Counted from the stretch's first letter, positions 42,808 to 52,441 are shown. The stretch: DNA of 64,000 nt from Planctomycetota bacterium (GCA_019456195.1 VRUK01000001.1:62001-126000), one strand, 5' to 3'. The notes: generated from the letters alone by a model not told the origin. Numbers and translations are program-made.

Positions 42808-44928
42808 ATGGCGGTAGCGAGAAATTCAGGAATTCTGCGGGCAATACCTTTATTAATCATAATCTGTCTTTTCAGTTTTCCAGTCCAGGCCCAATACGGC
42901 GGCGGTACTGGGGAGTCAAATGAGCCATACCTGATTTACACAGCCGATCAATTAGATTCTATCGGCGTCAATCCCGGAGACTGGCCCAAACACTTCAAAC
43001 TGATGGCGGATATTGATTTGAAGGATTTCGGAGGTTCTTCGTTCAATCTTATCGGCAGTGATTTGCAGCCGTTTAATGGTGTATTTGACGGCAACGGCCA
43101 TACGATAAGAAACTTCACCTATGTCGTAACGGGCAACGAAGAACATAGTGATGAGACCGTAACTGAGAATATTGGATTCTTTAGAAACGTAAAGAATCCC
43201 TATACCATAATAAAAGACTTAGGTTTTATAGACCCCAATATACATCCGGCCTCGACATGTTCAAAGCGAGTGGAGGCCGTTGGTGTTCTGGTTGGATCTT
43301 TAGAGAGCGGTTTAATAACCGACTGCTATGTTAAGCGCGGAAATGTCCGGGCTGAAAGAATGGTTGGTGGTTTGGTAGGGACAAATTCAGGGGTAATTTC
43401 CGAATGTTATACGACATGTCAGGTTCAGTCAGCAGAACCACGTTTTCTTGTTAATCAGCGTCGCAGTGAATTTATAGGTGGGATAGTGGGTATTAATTCG
43501 GGAGATATAACCCGCTGTAATGCTACCGGTGAAGTCTCCGGAGAGGCGAGAATAGGTGGGATAGCAGGAAGTAATTACGGAGATATAACCAACTGTTATG
43601 CTACAGGTGATATCTTCGGAGAGACGTATATAGGTGGTTTGGCAGGGAGATGCGACAGGCCTGGTACGATTACGTATAGCTGGGCCAGCGGAGATATTTC
43701 AGGGGAACGTCAGGTTGGTGGATTGCTTGGGAGCAACGAAGCTTCAGTGGCACACTGCTATGCGAGAGGTAACGTATCTGTTAGTAATCAAAATGGAGGC
43801 GGCCTGATTGGATTCCATAGCGGTGTCATGTCTGAATGTTATGCAACAGGAGCTGTAGTGTCCGGCAGTACCGGCGGAGGATTGGCGGGATTTAACAGCG
43901 GTACAATTCAAAGGTGTTATTCACGAAGCGAGGTATCGGGTGGATCCAGGCTTGGTGGATTGGTTGGAGAGAATAGAAAAGGTGTATGGGACGCTCCCGG
44001 TTTCCCGCTTGTGTATAACGGCATAATCGAGGACAGCTATGCGCAAGGCAGCGTATCCGGTGGTTTTTCGACCGGCGGCTTGGTTGGCTACATTGATGGC
44101 GGAATTTTGTCACGATGTTATGCCGTAGGCAAGATAACCGGTCCGAGCGGAACTGGGGGATTAATAGGTTATGTGAGTAATCGCGAACCGTTTGAGATAG
44201 AAGAATCCTTTTGGGATATGATGGCCAGTAACTTAGAGCATAGTGCCGGCGGGATCGGTTTGGACACCGAGGCGATGCAGGATGCGAATACATTCGTCGC
44301 AGCGGGTTGGGATTTCACTGGGGAAACGACGAACGGTGTAGCTGATTTTTGGACTATGGATCTCAAGACAGATAGTTATCCTCTGTTAACCTGGGATGTT
44401 GAGCCAGAGCCCTTACTGATATTTGAGTTTAATGAAGACCCCAACTGGGCAACTCAAGGTCAGTGGCAGTTCGGAGAACCTCAAGGTTTAGGCGGCACCG
44501 ATCACGGTTATCCTGATCCTAATTCGGGATATACTGGGGACAATGTTTACGGTGTAAATTTATCCGGTGATTACAACACCACAGACAGCAATCCTTATTA
44601 TCTCACGGCAGGTCCGTTTGACTGCAGCCAATACAGTTGGGTGAAACTCCAATTTGCACGCTGGCTCAATTCAGACGAGCCTGCTTATGCAAGGAACTTC
44701 GTAGAAGTTTCGACGAATGAGACAGTCTGGCATACCATATGGCAATATGACGATTTATATCACACACTCGAAGAAGACCGTTGGAAGATCGTGGAGTACG
44801 ATATCGGTTCAATAGCAAATCATCAGCCAGCCGTCTATATTCGTTGGGGGTACCATGTATCGAATAACGACGCGTGGCCCTTTTCGGGCTGGAATATTGA
44901 CGATGTTATTTTGCGTGGTTTTCAGTAG
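42808..44928 (+). CDS. Secreted GLUG-repeat protein
   Basis: The 706-residue protein has a signal peptide ([17 protein letters not shown]) and begins with [17 protein letters not shown], the usual entry of GLUG proteins. Roughly ten GLUG repeats of 25-30 residues run from about 150 to 480, each like [20 protein letters not shown] or [17 protein letters not shown]. They form a right-handed parallel beta-helix. A different C-terminal domain (about 530-706, [20 protein letters not shown] to [13 protein letters not shown]) resembles a jelly-roll. GLUG proteins are surface adhesins or carbohydrate-associated proteins. The prepilin-like gene starts 2 bases after its stop. Confidence 0.88.
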   Translation: MAVARNSGILRAIPLLIIICLFSFPVQAQYGGGTGESNEPYLIYTADQLDSIGVNPGDWPKHFKLMADIDLKDFGGSSFNLIGSDLQPFNGVFDGNGHTIRNFTYVVTGNEEHSDETVTENIGFFRNVKNPYTIIKDLGFIDPNIHPASTCSKRVEAVGVLVGSLESGLITDCYVKRGNVRAERMVGGLVGTNSGVISECYTTCQVQSAEPRFLVNQRRSEFIGGIVGINSGDITRCNATGEVSGEARIGGIAGSNYGDITNCYATGDIFGETYIGGLAGRCDRPGTITYSWASGDISGERQVGGLLGSNEASVAHCYARGNVSVSNQNGGGLIGFHSGVMSECYATGAVVSGSTGGGLAGFNSGTIQRCYSRSEVSGGSRLGGLVGENRKGVWDAPGFPLVYNGIIEDSYAQGSVSGGFSTGGLVGYIDGGILSRCYAVGKITGPSGTGGLIGYVSNREPFEIEESFWDMMASNLEHSAGGIGLDTEAMQDANTFVAAGWDFTGETTNGVADFWTMDLKTDSYPLLTWDVEPEPLLIFEFNEDPNWATQGQWQFGEPQGLGGTDHGYPDPNSGYTGDNVYGVNLSGDYNTTDSNPYYLTAGPFDCSQYSWVKLQFARWLNSDEPAYARNFVEVSTNETVWHTIWQYDDLYHTLEEDRWKIVEYDIGSIANHQPAVYIRWGYHVSNNDAWPFSGWNIDDVILRGFQ

Positions 44929-44930
44929 GC

Positions 44931-45704
44931 ATGAAAAAAATAAAAGGATTTACCTTAGTTGAATTATTGGTTGTGATTTTAGTTATTGCATTACTTATTG
45001 CAATACTTGTACCGTTACTGCAAGCATCCAGAGAGAAAGCAAGACGGGTTGCGTGTGCCTCTGCTTTACGGCAGTTTGGCCTTGGGCTTATAGTATATGC
45101 CTCAAATTATGACGATAGGATACCTAGATCATTTTTCGATCCAACGATAATTGGTAGTCTTCCAGCGTATTCATACCAAGTTTACTGGGTTAATTTAGAT
45201 GCAACCAGTGAGTCGGAAAAAATTTCCGCCGGGCCATGGAATCTTGGGCATCTATTCCACGAGAGAATCATAAAAGATCCCAAAATTTTCTACTGTCCAT
45301 CAGCAGGAAAAGGGGCGCGATACGAAGATTATGTCGGTAAATTCAAATGGCCTTTCCCGCGGGATACTACTTCTCCCAACAGTTCTGAACGGATTAGAGT
45401 TGGGTACAATTATTACCCACAGGGCACGTCACGAGAGAAATTAGAAAACAACTGTTATGCGTATAAAAGTGTCAATACCCTTACCTCAATAAATGGTCGA
45501 TCGACCATTTCTATGGACAGGCTCGGCTCATGGAATTATGGAATGCATAGACAAATGGGCAAATCGTCAGGAATTAATATACTGTACGGAGATGGGAGGG
45601 TTGAATTCAGAGTTAATAAAGATACCGAAGAGGCGCTTTGGAGTCCAAATCCGTATAACGATGCAGACAACTTCAGGGCGTTGCTATACACCTTGAGTCA
45701 TTGA
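44931..45704 (+). CDS. Prepilin-like protein (type II secretion/type IV pilin leader; DUF1559-like)
   Basis: The 257 residues open with [22 protein letters not shown], a class III signal cleaved between G6 and F7, with mature Glu5. After the hydrophobic helix comes [20 protein letters not shown] and a C-terminal part with [14 protein letters not shown], typical of the abundant planctomycetal prepilin-like (DUF1559/H-X9-DG) proteins. It begins 2 bases after the GLUG gene, so the two are co-expressed. Whether it forms pilus fibres or pseudopilus subunits is not known. The region after it has no clear terminator. Confidence 0.88.
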   Translation: MKKIKGFTLVELLVVILVIALLIAILVPLLQASREKARRVACASALRQFGLGLIVYASNYDDRIPRSFFDPTIIGSLPAYSYQVYWVNLDATSESEKISAGPWNLGHLFHERIIKDPKIFYCPSAGKGARYEDYVGKFKWPFPRDTTSPNSSERIRVGYNYYPQGTSREKLENNCYAYKSVNTLTSINGRSTISMDRLGSWNYGMHRQMGKSSGINILYGDGRVEFRVNKDTEEALWSPNPYNDADNFRALLYTLSH

Positions 45705-45875
45705 ACGGCCAATGGATGAAACAGATTGGCCGCAACCTTTCTGATCCGTTGGCTTGCCTTTTAACATGCGTACGAATGATTAAGGTCGTATGTCAGATTT
45801 AGCTACTGTCCCTTCGTGTCTCTACAACGTTTGCTTTGCTCACTCCGGCCGAAATGACCCGGTGGTTATTCACAT

Positions 45876-45895
45876 GGGCGGTTCACGAACCGCCC
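45876..45895. repeat. REP-like palindrome
   Basis: GGGCGGTTCACGAACCGCCC, followed by CTACAACAATAATGG. This is the reverse orientation of the copy at 37203, where the flank reads TTATCATTGTAGG. Confidence 0.8.
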
Positions 45896-45920
45896 CTACA
45901 ACAATAATGGTAAGCACACA

Positions 45921-45966
45921 CTCCCATGCTGCGAGTCAGGTGAGCAACTCTCGGGGATAAACTCCG
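45921..45966 (-). repeat. Partial copy of the element A/B tandem unit
   Basis: This 46-base piece resembles 42382-42430 of element B: both read CTCCC..., a GAGTC segment, then CTCTCGGGGATAAACTC. It keeps one 30-base unit and the start of the following block. The rest of the element is absent. Confidence 0.65.
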
Positions 45967-45984
45967 GGCAAGCATTCCAATTGC

Positions 45985-46863
45985 TTATTGTAGATTAATA
46001 GTATAGACGACCATTTGCTCAGCGCGGTTGGGGGTTTTTACTGCCCAGTTTCCGTTTGGCTTTATTACGCCGGATGGGGCGGAACATGGAATATCTGTGG
46101 GATGGCAGTTGTCGGTAGTGACAATCCAAAGCTTACCCGTTTGCGCGCGAATCCGGAGGTTTGTTTCATGGAATGGCCAGAAGACATTTCTGGACCAATC
46201 ACTGCCGTTTCTCCCGCCGTTAACCGCATGGAAGATTATCTTCGCACCTTTGCCGGCCAGTTGCTGGCTAAGATGCGGATCGGGCATCGGGGTACATCCC
46301 GGGTTGGCCCACATGTCGTTGCAGATCAGGGCGCCAACGGTAATGCCCTTTAGCTGGAAGGTTCTCAGAGGGCGAGCAGCGTAGTGATTGATTTCACCCC
46401 TGGTGGGTTTGGTCATTGTGCCGCAACGAAGAGTCTTGGCGTGAAAACCGAGGAACTTTCCGTCGGCATCGTAGAATCGAACCTGGTTGTAGCATCTCCC
46501 ATCGTCCGGCTCGACGAAGCAGGTTCCGAGGGCCAGGGCCAGATTAGCGGCATTTGCCTTAGCGACGAGTTTTTTCAGGCCTGCCTCGACCCGAGCCTGG
46601 TCAAACTTGTGTGTGTAGCCGCTCAATGAGCCCTCCGGGGTGAGCAAGACTTCGGCCTTTTCGGCGACGGCCCGGTCGATTGCCCTGGCGATCGTTTCGA
46701 TGTTGGCCCCGATGTCTGCGACCACGGGGATTTGGGCCACGGCGACGCGGAGTTTCCTGGGCGACGGCGGGCTGTCTATGTGCTGTCCTTGTGTGTTGTC
46801 GTTCAGGGCGAAGACGGTCACAAGAATCAATGTCAATAGGCAGAGGTTATGTCGTTTCATCAT
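45985..46863 (-). CDS. Exported carbon-nitrogen hydrolase (nitrilase superfamily)
   Basis: The 292-residue product has a signal peptide (LCLLTLILVTVFAL) and a complete nitrilase triad: E77 in LLTPEGSLSGY, K143 in FHAKTL, and C181 in GALICNDMW. The family hydrolyses nitriles, amides or carbamoyl groups. The strand VAVAQIPVVADIGANIETI is typical. Most relatives are cytoplasmic, so export is noteworthy. AGGAG precedes the first of two consecutive ATGs. The gene follows the rhomboid protease gene by 36 bases on the same strand. Substrate unknown. Confidence 0.87.
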   Translation of the reverse strand: MMKRHNLCLLTLILVTVFALNDNTQGQHIDSPPSPRKLRVAVAQIPVVADIGANIETIARAIDRAVAEKAEVLLTPEGSLSGYTHKFDQARVEAGLKKLVAKANAANLALALGTCFVEPDDGRCYNQVRFYDADGKFLGFHAKTLRCGTMTKPTRGEINHYAARPLRTFQLKGITVGALICNDMWANPGCTPMPDPHLSQQLAGKGAKIIFHAVNGGRNGSDWSRNVFWPFHETNLRIRAQTGKLWIVTTDNCHPTDIPCSAPSGVIKPNGNWAVKTPNRAEQMVVYTINLQ

Positions 46864-46899
46864 GGTACTCCTGTTTTTTGGTTATACAGATGGTCGTTT

Positions 46900-48063
46900 T
46901 TACTTGAGTCTGGCGAGTTCGTCGTTGCACATTTTTAGCTGGCCTGGGTCGGTTAGTTTTTTCGCGGCTGCTTCGAGGTATTTTATTGCGAGCGTGGGCT
47001 TATTCAGATAGCGGCAATATAATATTCCCAGCATCAGCTCGACTTGCTCGGCGTATTCGTAATTTTTGTAACGAGAGAGAAACTTCTCGTAAGCCTGTGC
47101 GGATTCGGCAGGTTTATTATCGCCTGCGAGCTGGTTGGCAATATCCAGGAGATGCTGCTTCGGCAGAATCTGCTCGCTGTCGTGGGTCATGAGTTCGAGG
47201 TAAAGACCGGCTGCCGCGGGCAAATTGCGTTCGGTTACCCGCTTGTTAATTTCGCGGCGAAGCTCTTTTGATTTTTCATCTTTTTGTTGTTCGGCGGGGC
47301 TTTTGGGTTTTGTTCGTTTGTTTTCTGTCCGGCCTGTAAAGGGGTCGTAGCCGCTCGAAACTGTATCACGATATTGACGCCGCCTGTTCCATTGCCTTAT
47401 CATTGCCCAAAGGTCGAAATTGCTGCTGCTTATTAAACGGGTCCCGAGCATACCCAACATGGCCGCAACGCCGAAGGCATATCCTGACAAATGAGCGTCA
47501 TAGGCAACCTGAGGTGTGTATCTGGTGATTACATTATCTATTATAATCATTTTAAGGATGATAAAATATAATGCCGGAACCTCTATCATTCCGATGAAGA
47601 AGAACCAGTATAAGACGGTTATTAAGGTCTGAGGAAACAACACCAGGTACGCTCCGGTTACGGCGGCGACAGCCCCGCTGGCACCAATAACACTACCTCC
47701 GCTGACTAATGTATGTCCTATACCGCTGAAGACTGCGCCGGCCAAATAGAAGCATAGATAGCCAATATTGCCGAGCTTGTCGTTGACATTATTTCCAAAG
47801 AGATACAAAAAGAACATATTGCCGATAATGTGCATAAAACCGCCATGCAAAAAGGCATAACTTACAAACTGCCAAAGATAAGGCCGATTTGAAATGAGTT
47901 CAAATTGCTGCGCCCAGAGGCTAAGAACCTGTGGACCCGTAGAGGGATTGGTATGAGGGCGATATGTCAGTAAAAAAATAAGCACATTGACGGCTATCAG
48001 GCCGTAATTCATGTACGGCGTTCGCCTCGGATAAATACTTGTCCGGTAAGGTAATATTATCAT
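46900..48063 (-). CDS. Rhomboid-family intramembrane serine protease with C-terminal TPRs
   Basis: The 387-residue protein has six or so membrane helices in the first 210 residues. The catalytic Ser is S129 in VIGASGAVAAVTG and the catalytic His is H191 in DAHLSGYAFG; an upstream HGGFMHIIGNMFFLYLFG is the usual rhomboid motif. After a charged linker (about 235-265) the C-terminal 120 residues are TPR-like (AESAQAYEKFLSRYKN, TLAIKYLEAAAKKL). Rhomboids cleave single-pass membrane proteins. The start lacks a good ribosome site. It begins about 350 bases from the divergent peptidase gene. Confidence 0.92.
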   Translation of the reverse strand: MIILPYRTSIYPRRTPYMNYGLIAVNVLIFLLTYRPHTNPSTGPQVLSLWAQQFELISNRPYLWQFVSYAFLHGGFMHIIGNMFFLYLFGNNVNDKLGNIGYLCFYLAGAVFSGIGHTLVSGGSVIGASGAVAAVTGAYLVLFPQTLITVLYWFFFIGMIEVPALYFIILKMIIIDNVITRYTPQVAYDAHLSGYAFGVAAMLGMLGTRLISSSNFDLWAMIRQWNRRRQYRDTVSSGYDPFTGRTENKRTKPKSPAEQQKDEKSKELRREINKRVTERNLPAAAGLYLELMTHDSEQILPKQHLLDIANQLAGDNKPAESAQAYEKFLSRYKNYEYAEQVELMLGILYCRYLNKPTLAIKYLEAAAKKLTDPGQLKMCNDELARLK

Positions 48064-48411
48064 AATTTGGCTACTAATTTAGAATGATTACAATTAAGAC
48101 CTGGCTCATTGTAATGGTAAAAACAAGCGATGACAAGGCATAAAAAAAGGACTGCGACCACAGCCCTTTTTTTGGAAAAATGGTTGTTACTACAGTTTTT
48201 CTTTACCCTGCGGAAAACACCACAGTCCGGTGCAATTAATTGAAGCCAACCGGTTTCTCCTCGGCGAGTTCTTGTTTTCTATTAAAAATATAAAAATAAA
48301 ATGGAGTGAAGCCAAGCATTCCGGCAAAAAAGACTTTATTTTTTCTCAGATTGCGGTTAATCAAAGTGCTCGGTAAATTAAGAACTATAAAAAATTCAAT
48401 AGGACAGAATA
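48064..48411. other. Divergent intergenic region with a terminator-like hairpin
   Basis: About 350 bases between the rhomboid and peptidase genes. An inverted repeat (listed) occupies 48142-48173. The remainder is AT-rich with no gene; promoters for both sides may lie here, but none is obvious. Confidence 0.6.
48142..48173. terminator. Inverted repeat with A and T tails
   Basis: AAAAAAAGGACTG (48142-48154) pairs with CAGCCCTTTTTTT (48161-48173), with one A-C mismatch. It has terminator form in either direction, yet it stands upstream of both divergent genes, so it may mark the end of an unannotated short transcript or act as an attenuator. Confidence 0.55.
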
Positions 48412-49506
48412 GTGGGAATGAACAAAGAGATAATAAAAAAACGTGTCAGGTCGATTCGCCGCGAGCTGAATAACAGGAAAATAGATTGTCTTATCGTAAT
48501 AAAGCCGGCCAATGTAACTTATACGACGGGATTTTTGGGTGACGATAGCTGGGCGGTAATTACCCGGAGCAAAGTCTATTTTCTAACCGATAGCAGATAC
48601 ACCGAACAAGCCCGGGTGGAATGTCCGGATTGCACGATAGTTGAGCGTACCGGCCTGATGGCTGAAGCGGTGGGCAGACTGGTAAAAAAATTAAAATCGG
48701 TTCAAACGGTAACTGTGGAAAAGTCCATCTCTCTGGCGGGTTTCGGGGCATTGAAAAAACATGTGAAAGCTCGTCTTAAGGCGGTCGCAGATGTTATTGA
48801 AACTGTCCGAAGCAGTAAAGACAATATGGAAATAAAGACCATAGAAGCTGCTGCTTCAATATCAACTCAAGGGCTCGAAAAGACCTTACGCTATATAAAG
48901 CCGGGCGTAACCGAAAGCGAATTAGCAGGGATGCTTGATTTTCAAATTCGCAAACTCGGGGGCACAAACAGTTTCGAGACGATAGTTGCCTTTGGGCCGA
49001 ATGCCTCCCGGCCCCATCATCAGCCGAGCGGAAAGAAGCTCAAACAAAAAGATACCGTCCTGATTGACTTCGGTGCTAAATACAAAGGTTACTGCAGCGA
49101 TATTACCAGATGTTTTGTAGTTGGCCGGCGAGAAGTTTTTTATAAAAAAGTTTACGATGTTGTCGAGCAGGCACAGGGTGCAGCGATAAAAATGATAAAG
49201 GCCGGGGTCAAAATGAAAGATGTGGATGCCGCTGCACGGACAGTAATCAAAGATAACGATTTGCCGGTCTATGGTCACGGTACAGGACACGGCCTGGGGC
49301 TGGAAATTCACGAATTGCCTTTCCTTAAGGTCGAAAGCAAGGACATGCTCAAAGCCGGTGAAGTGATTACCATTGAACCGGGTATATATATCCCCGGAAA
49401 ACTCGGCGTGCGAATAGAAGATGATGTTCTTGTAACCGAGGGCGGCTCAAGAATATTAACCCGCAAATGTCCGCATTCGCCTTTGCTGCTTAGCAGCAAA
49501 AGATAA
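48412..49506 (+). CDS. M24-family aminopeptidase (Xaa-Pro dipeptidase/aminopeptidase P-like)
   Basis: A GTG start (an ATG two codons later is possible) gives 364 residues. The N-terminal creatinase-like domain (1-125) is followed by the pita-bread catalytic domain. The five metal ligands are all visible: D219 (LIDFGAKY), D230 (CSDITR), H293 (GTGHGLGLEIHELP), E322 (TIEPGIY) and E336 (RIEDDV). The enzyme releases N-terminal residues before proline and works in the cytoplasm. The weak AGGACAG upstream is the likely ribosome site. Neighbours are unrelated. Confidence 0.94.
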   Translation: MGMNKEIIKKRVRSIRRELNNRKIDCLIVIKPANVTYTTGFLGDDSWAVITRSKVYFLTDSRYTEQARVECPDCTIVERTGLMAEAVGRLVKKLKSVQTVTVEKSISLAGFGALKKHVKARLKAVADVIETVRSSKDNMEIKTIEAAASISTQGLEKTLRYIKPGVTESELAGMLDFQIRKLGGTNSFETIVAFGPNASRPHHQPSGKKLKQKDTVLIDFGAKYKGYCSDITRCFVVGRREVFYKKVYDVVEQAQGAAIKMIKAGVKMKDVDAAARTVIKDNDLPVYGHGTGHGLGLEIHELPFLKVESKDMLKAGEVITIEPGIYIPGKLGVRIEDDVLVTEGGSRILTRKCPHSPLLLSSKR

Positions 49507-49510
49507 ATAT

Positions 49511-49541
49511 TTGTTTACCCACGAAAACAATAAGCTATAAT
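49511..49541 (+). promoter_or_regulatory. Promoter of the FG-GAP gene
   Basis: TATAAT at 49536-49541 lies 19 bases after TTGTTT (49511-49516). The bases around the -10, ATAAGCTATAATAAATGCA, are identical to those of the thiC leader promoter at 50822. Confidence 0.6.
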
Positions 49542-49580
49542 AAATGCACTTCGTAACGAATATCAAAACAGGAGGTAATT

Positions 49581-50765
49581 ATGAAAACAAAATGGGCATT
49601 TCTATTAGTCGTATTAGCGTTATGCTGTAGTATCCCGGTGGCAGGCGGCCAGGTGCGTTTTAGAAAAATTGTAGTGGATACAACTTTCCGCGGCGAGGGA
49701 GTTGCAGTAGGGGATGTCAACCATGACGGCAAAATAGACGTCCTTGCGGGTGAAGTATGGTACGAAGCGCCTAAATGGGAAATGCATGAGGTACGTCCTG
49801 TTGGTCAGTACGATGGTACAAAAGGTTACAGCCAGACTTTTGCTAACTTTGCACAGGATGTAAATGGCGACGGCTGGGTCGATTCTATTATCATCGGGAT
49901 GCCCAGTGAGCCTTGCTGGTGGTATGAGAATCCGAAGAACAAGCCCGGCCACTGGAAGAAGCGAATGGTTGTTGACAGTGCCTGCAACGAAACGCCGTTG
50001 TTTCTTGACCTGCTTGGTAACGGCCAGCCGGTTTTGGTGTTCGCTGTTCGCCCAAAGGGCCAAATGGCCTGGTTCGGTGTACCGAATAACCTTGAAGGCT
50101 TGTGGGATATGCACATTATCGCTGCGGGTCCGGATGCGCCGGGTACGAAGAAATACAGCCACGGCATGGGCGTAGGTGATGTCAATGGTGACGGTCGAAA
50201 CGATGTTCTCATAAAAGAAGGATGGTGGGAAGCGCCTCACGAGAGAACCAAAACCAACTGGGAATTTCACCCCGCTAATCTTGGCCCGGATTGTGCGGAT
50301 ATACTTGTCTATGATGTGGATGGTGACGGCGACGGCGACGTGATTACAAGCTCGGCCCATAATTACGGTATCTGGTGGTTCGAGCAGCGCGGTGGGGCGG
50401 ATGGCCCGCAGTTCGAGCAGCACCTTATCTCTAAAGAGTTTTCTCAACCACATGCGATACGCCTTATTGACATGAATGGTGATGGGATTAAGGACCTGGT
50501 TACGGGTAAACGCCACTTAGCGCATATGGGTAGAGATCCCGGAGGAAAAGACCCGGCTATGATGTATTGGTTCGAGTTGGGATACCCCCGAAAGGGAAAG
50601 GTTGAGTTTAAGATGCACGTAATCGATGATTCCTCCGGAGTTGGTACCCAATTCGAGGTAGTCGATATCAATGGCGATAATAAGCCGGATATCGTTACAT
50701 CAAATAAAAGTGGTGTTCACGTTTTTCTGCAACGGGGTCGAAAGACGCCCAGGCGTCAAAGATAA
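49581..50765 (+). CDS. Secreted FG-GAP/VCBS-repeat protein
   Basis: GGAGG stands 6 bases before the ATG. The 394 residues start with a signal peptide (MKTKWAFLLVVLALCCSIPVAG). At least five FG-GAP-like calcium loops follow: VGDVNHDGKIDVLAG, QDVNGDGWVDSIII, VGDVNGDGRNDVLI, YDVDGDGDGDVITS and IDMNGDGIKDLVTG, with a sixth (VDINGDNKPDIVTS). These form a seven-bladed-type propeller. Such proteins are abundant in Planctomycetota; functions are largely unknown but suggested in adhesion or carbohydrate binding. It has its own promoter and is followed by the thiC riboswitch. Confidence 0.9.
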   Translation: MKTKWAFLLVVLALCCSIPVAGGQVRFRKIVVDTTFRGEGVAVGDVNHDGKIDVLAGEVWYEAPKWEMHEVRPVGQYDGTKGYSQTFANFAQDVNGDGWVDSIIIGMPSEPCWWYENPKNKPGHWKKRMVVDSACNETPLFLDLLGNGQPVLVFAVRPKGQMAWFGVPNNLEGLWDMHIIAAGPDAPGTKKYSHGMGVGDVNGDGRNDVLIKEGWWEAPHERTKTNWEFHPANLGPDCADILVYDVDGDGDGDVITSSAHNYGIWWFEQRGGADGPQFEQHLISKEFSQPHAIRLIDMNGDGIKDLVTGKRHLAHMGRDPGGKDPAMMYWFELGYPRKGKVEFKMHVIDDSSGVGTQFEVVDINGDNKPDIVTSNKSGVHVFLQRGRKTPRRQR

Positions 50766-50799
50766 CAGGCAGCATAAATAACCGGATGCAGTTATTAAT

Positions 50800-50827
50800 T
50801 TGACTGCTGGGGGTTATAAGCTATAAT
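50800..50827 (+). promoter_or_regulatory. Promoter of the TPP riboswitch-thiC transcript
   Basis: TTGACT (50800-50805) and TATAAT (50822-50827) are 16 bases apart. The riboswitch aptamer begins about 9 bases after the -10, so transcription starts at or just before the aptamer. Confidence 0.8.
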
Positions 50828-50835
50828 AAATGCAG

Positions 50836-50939
50836 TTCACTAGGGGTGGCTTTGTTGAAAAGCAGGCCTGAGAAAAAACTCTTTGAACCTGAACAGGATT
50901 ATCACGAATTTGATGAGATGCCTGCGTAGGAAAGTGATT
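50836..50939 (+). promoter_or_regulatory. TPP riboswitch (THI element)
   Basis: All conserved TPP-aptamer blocks are in order: TCAC closing helix, TAGGGGTGG, CCTGAGA (50867-50873), CTTTGAACCTGA, CAGGAT, and GCCTGCGTAGGAAAGTG (50920-50936), with GTGA closing against TCAC. The P3 region holds a variable stem. It senses thiamin pyrophosphate and represses the biosynthetic gene thiC when TPP is abundant. The terminator-like hairpin downstream suggests transcriptional control. Confidence 0.95.
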
Positions 50940-50965
50940 GACTGATATTGAAATGTCATAAAGTG

Positions 50966-51000
50966 AATCGCTTCGAGAGTGGGAGCGATTTTTTGTTTTT
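50966..51000 (+). terminator. Riboswitch expression-platform terminator
   Basis: AATCGCT (50966-50972) pairs with AGCGATT (50984-50990), followed by TTTTGTTTTT. It lies 27 bases after the aptamer and just before thiC, as expected for a TPP-controlled transcription terminator. Confidence 0.85.
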
Positions 51001-51018
51001 AACGGGGAACCAAAAATA

Positions 51019-52356
51019 ATGGCTACACAATTACAAATCGCACGAACAGGGGCGATTAGCGACGAAGTCAAAATTATTTCCAGGGCAGAAAATGTCGGTG
51101 CTGAGCTTATTCGTGATGAACTTGCCGCCGGTCGGTTGGCAATACCGGCAAACAAGCTGCATCTCAAAGCTAATCTTAGGGCCTGCGGTATAGGCCGATT
51201 ACTTTCTACAAAAGTAAATGCGAATATCGGCACGAGCAGTATTCGCAGCTCGGTCGAAGGTGAAATCGAAAAGATGAAAGCGGCCCTGGACGCCGGTGCC
51301 GATGCAATTATGGATTTGAGTACGGGCGGCGACCTTGACCAAATACGCGAGAAACTTCTGGCAGATTGCCCGGTACCATTCGGGACAGTGCCAATCTATG
51401 AAATGATAAAGGACAGAAATGTCGAAGATATAGACCGCAAAATAATTCTGGATGCAATTGAGAAGCAGGCCAAACAGGGAGTAGATTTTTTCACGGTTCA
51501 TGCAGGTGTATTAAAAGAGCATCTGCCATTAATAGAGAATCGCATCGCGGGTATTGTCAGCCGGGGCGGGGCTCTGCTTGCCAAATGGATGCTTTATCAC
51601 AATAAACAAAATCCATTTTATGAAATCTTCGATGATTTGTGCGATATATTGGCCGAATATGATGTTTGTTTTTCTCTGGGTGATGGTTTGCGACCTGGCG
51701 CAATCGCGGACGCTACCGACGATGCACAAATAGCGGAATTAAAAACTCTTGGCGAGCTTACCTCCAGGGCACAGGAAAAGGGCTGTCAGGTGATGGTCGA
51801 AGGTCCGGGGCACGTTCCTTTTGACCAGATACAATACAATATGGAAATTCAGCATGAGATTTGTCACGGCGCTCCGTTTTATGTCCTTGGCCCGCTGGTA
51901 ACCGACATTGCGCCTGGCTACGACCATATTACATCGGCAATCGGCGGGACGGCTGCAGCTTTTTACGGCGCATCGTTTTTGTGCTATGTAACACCCAGAG
52001 AGCATCTGGGCCTGCCCGATGCTGATGATGTTCGAGCAGGTGTAGTTGCGGCAAAAATTGCTGCTCACGCCGGTGATGTTGCCCGCGGCCTCAAAGGTGT
52101 CGCCGAGCGGGATAAAAGGCTGAGCATTGCGCGTACAAGTCTGGATTGGAAAACTCACCTGGCCGAATCACTCGACCCGCAAACGGCCGAAAGAATGCAC
52201 AACCAGGCATGTAAAGAGACTGGTGAAGAAGAATTACCATCCGCCGATTACTGCTCAATGTGCGGCAAGGCCTGGTGCAGCGTCAGAATAAATAAAGAAA
52301 TCCACGATGGCATAAAGAAAATGATCAGGCAGCAAAACTGTGAAATCAGCCTTTAA
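51019..52356 (+). CDS. thiC: ThiC, phosphomethylpyrimidine synthase
   Basis: ThiC converts aminoimidazole ribotide to HMP phosphate, the pyrimidine part of thiamin, by radical SAM chemistry. The 445-residue product is the short bacterial form without the long N-terminal extension. The [4Fe-4S] motif is CSMCGKAWC (C412, C415, C420) near the C-terminus. Other family stretches are KVNANIGTSS, MVEGPGHVPFDQIQYN, FYVLGPLVTDIAPGYDHI and GASFLCYVTPREHLGLP. It is preceded by a TPP riboswitch. No other thiamin gene lies in the window. Confidence 0.98.
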   Translation: MATQLQIARTGAISDEVKIISRAENVGAELIRDELAAGRLAIPANKLHLKANLRACGIGRLLSTKVNANIGTSSIRSSVEGEIEKMKAALDAGADAIMDLSTGGDLDQIREKLLADCPVPFGTVPIYEMIKDRNVEDIDRKIILDAIEKQAKQGVDFFTVHAGVLKEHLPLIENRIAGIVSRGGALLAKWMLYHNKQNPFYEIFDDLCDILAEYDVCFSLGDGLRPGAIADATDDAQIAELKTLGELTSRAQEKGCQVMVEGPGHVPFDQIQYNMEIQHEICHGAPFYVLGPLVTDIAPGYDHITSAIGGTAAAFYGASFLCYVTPREHLGLPDADDVRAGVVAAKIAAHAGDVARGLKGVAERDKRLSIARTSLDWKTHLAESLDPQTAERMHNQACKETGEEELPSADYCSMCGKAWCSVRINKEIHDGIKKMIRQQNCEISL

Positions 52357-52441
52357 CTGAATTCGACTGTCCAGCGTAACGCGACCACATTTTTACGGGA
52401 TAATATGTTATTGTTGCGCAAACAGAAAAAAGAAGCGAATA

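Noticed and set aside
49620-50516. 298-codon minus-strand frame
   Set aside because: Antisense to the FG-GAP repeat protein; the repeats on the plus strand explain the sequence.
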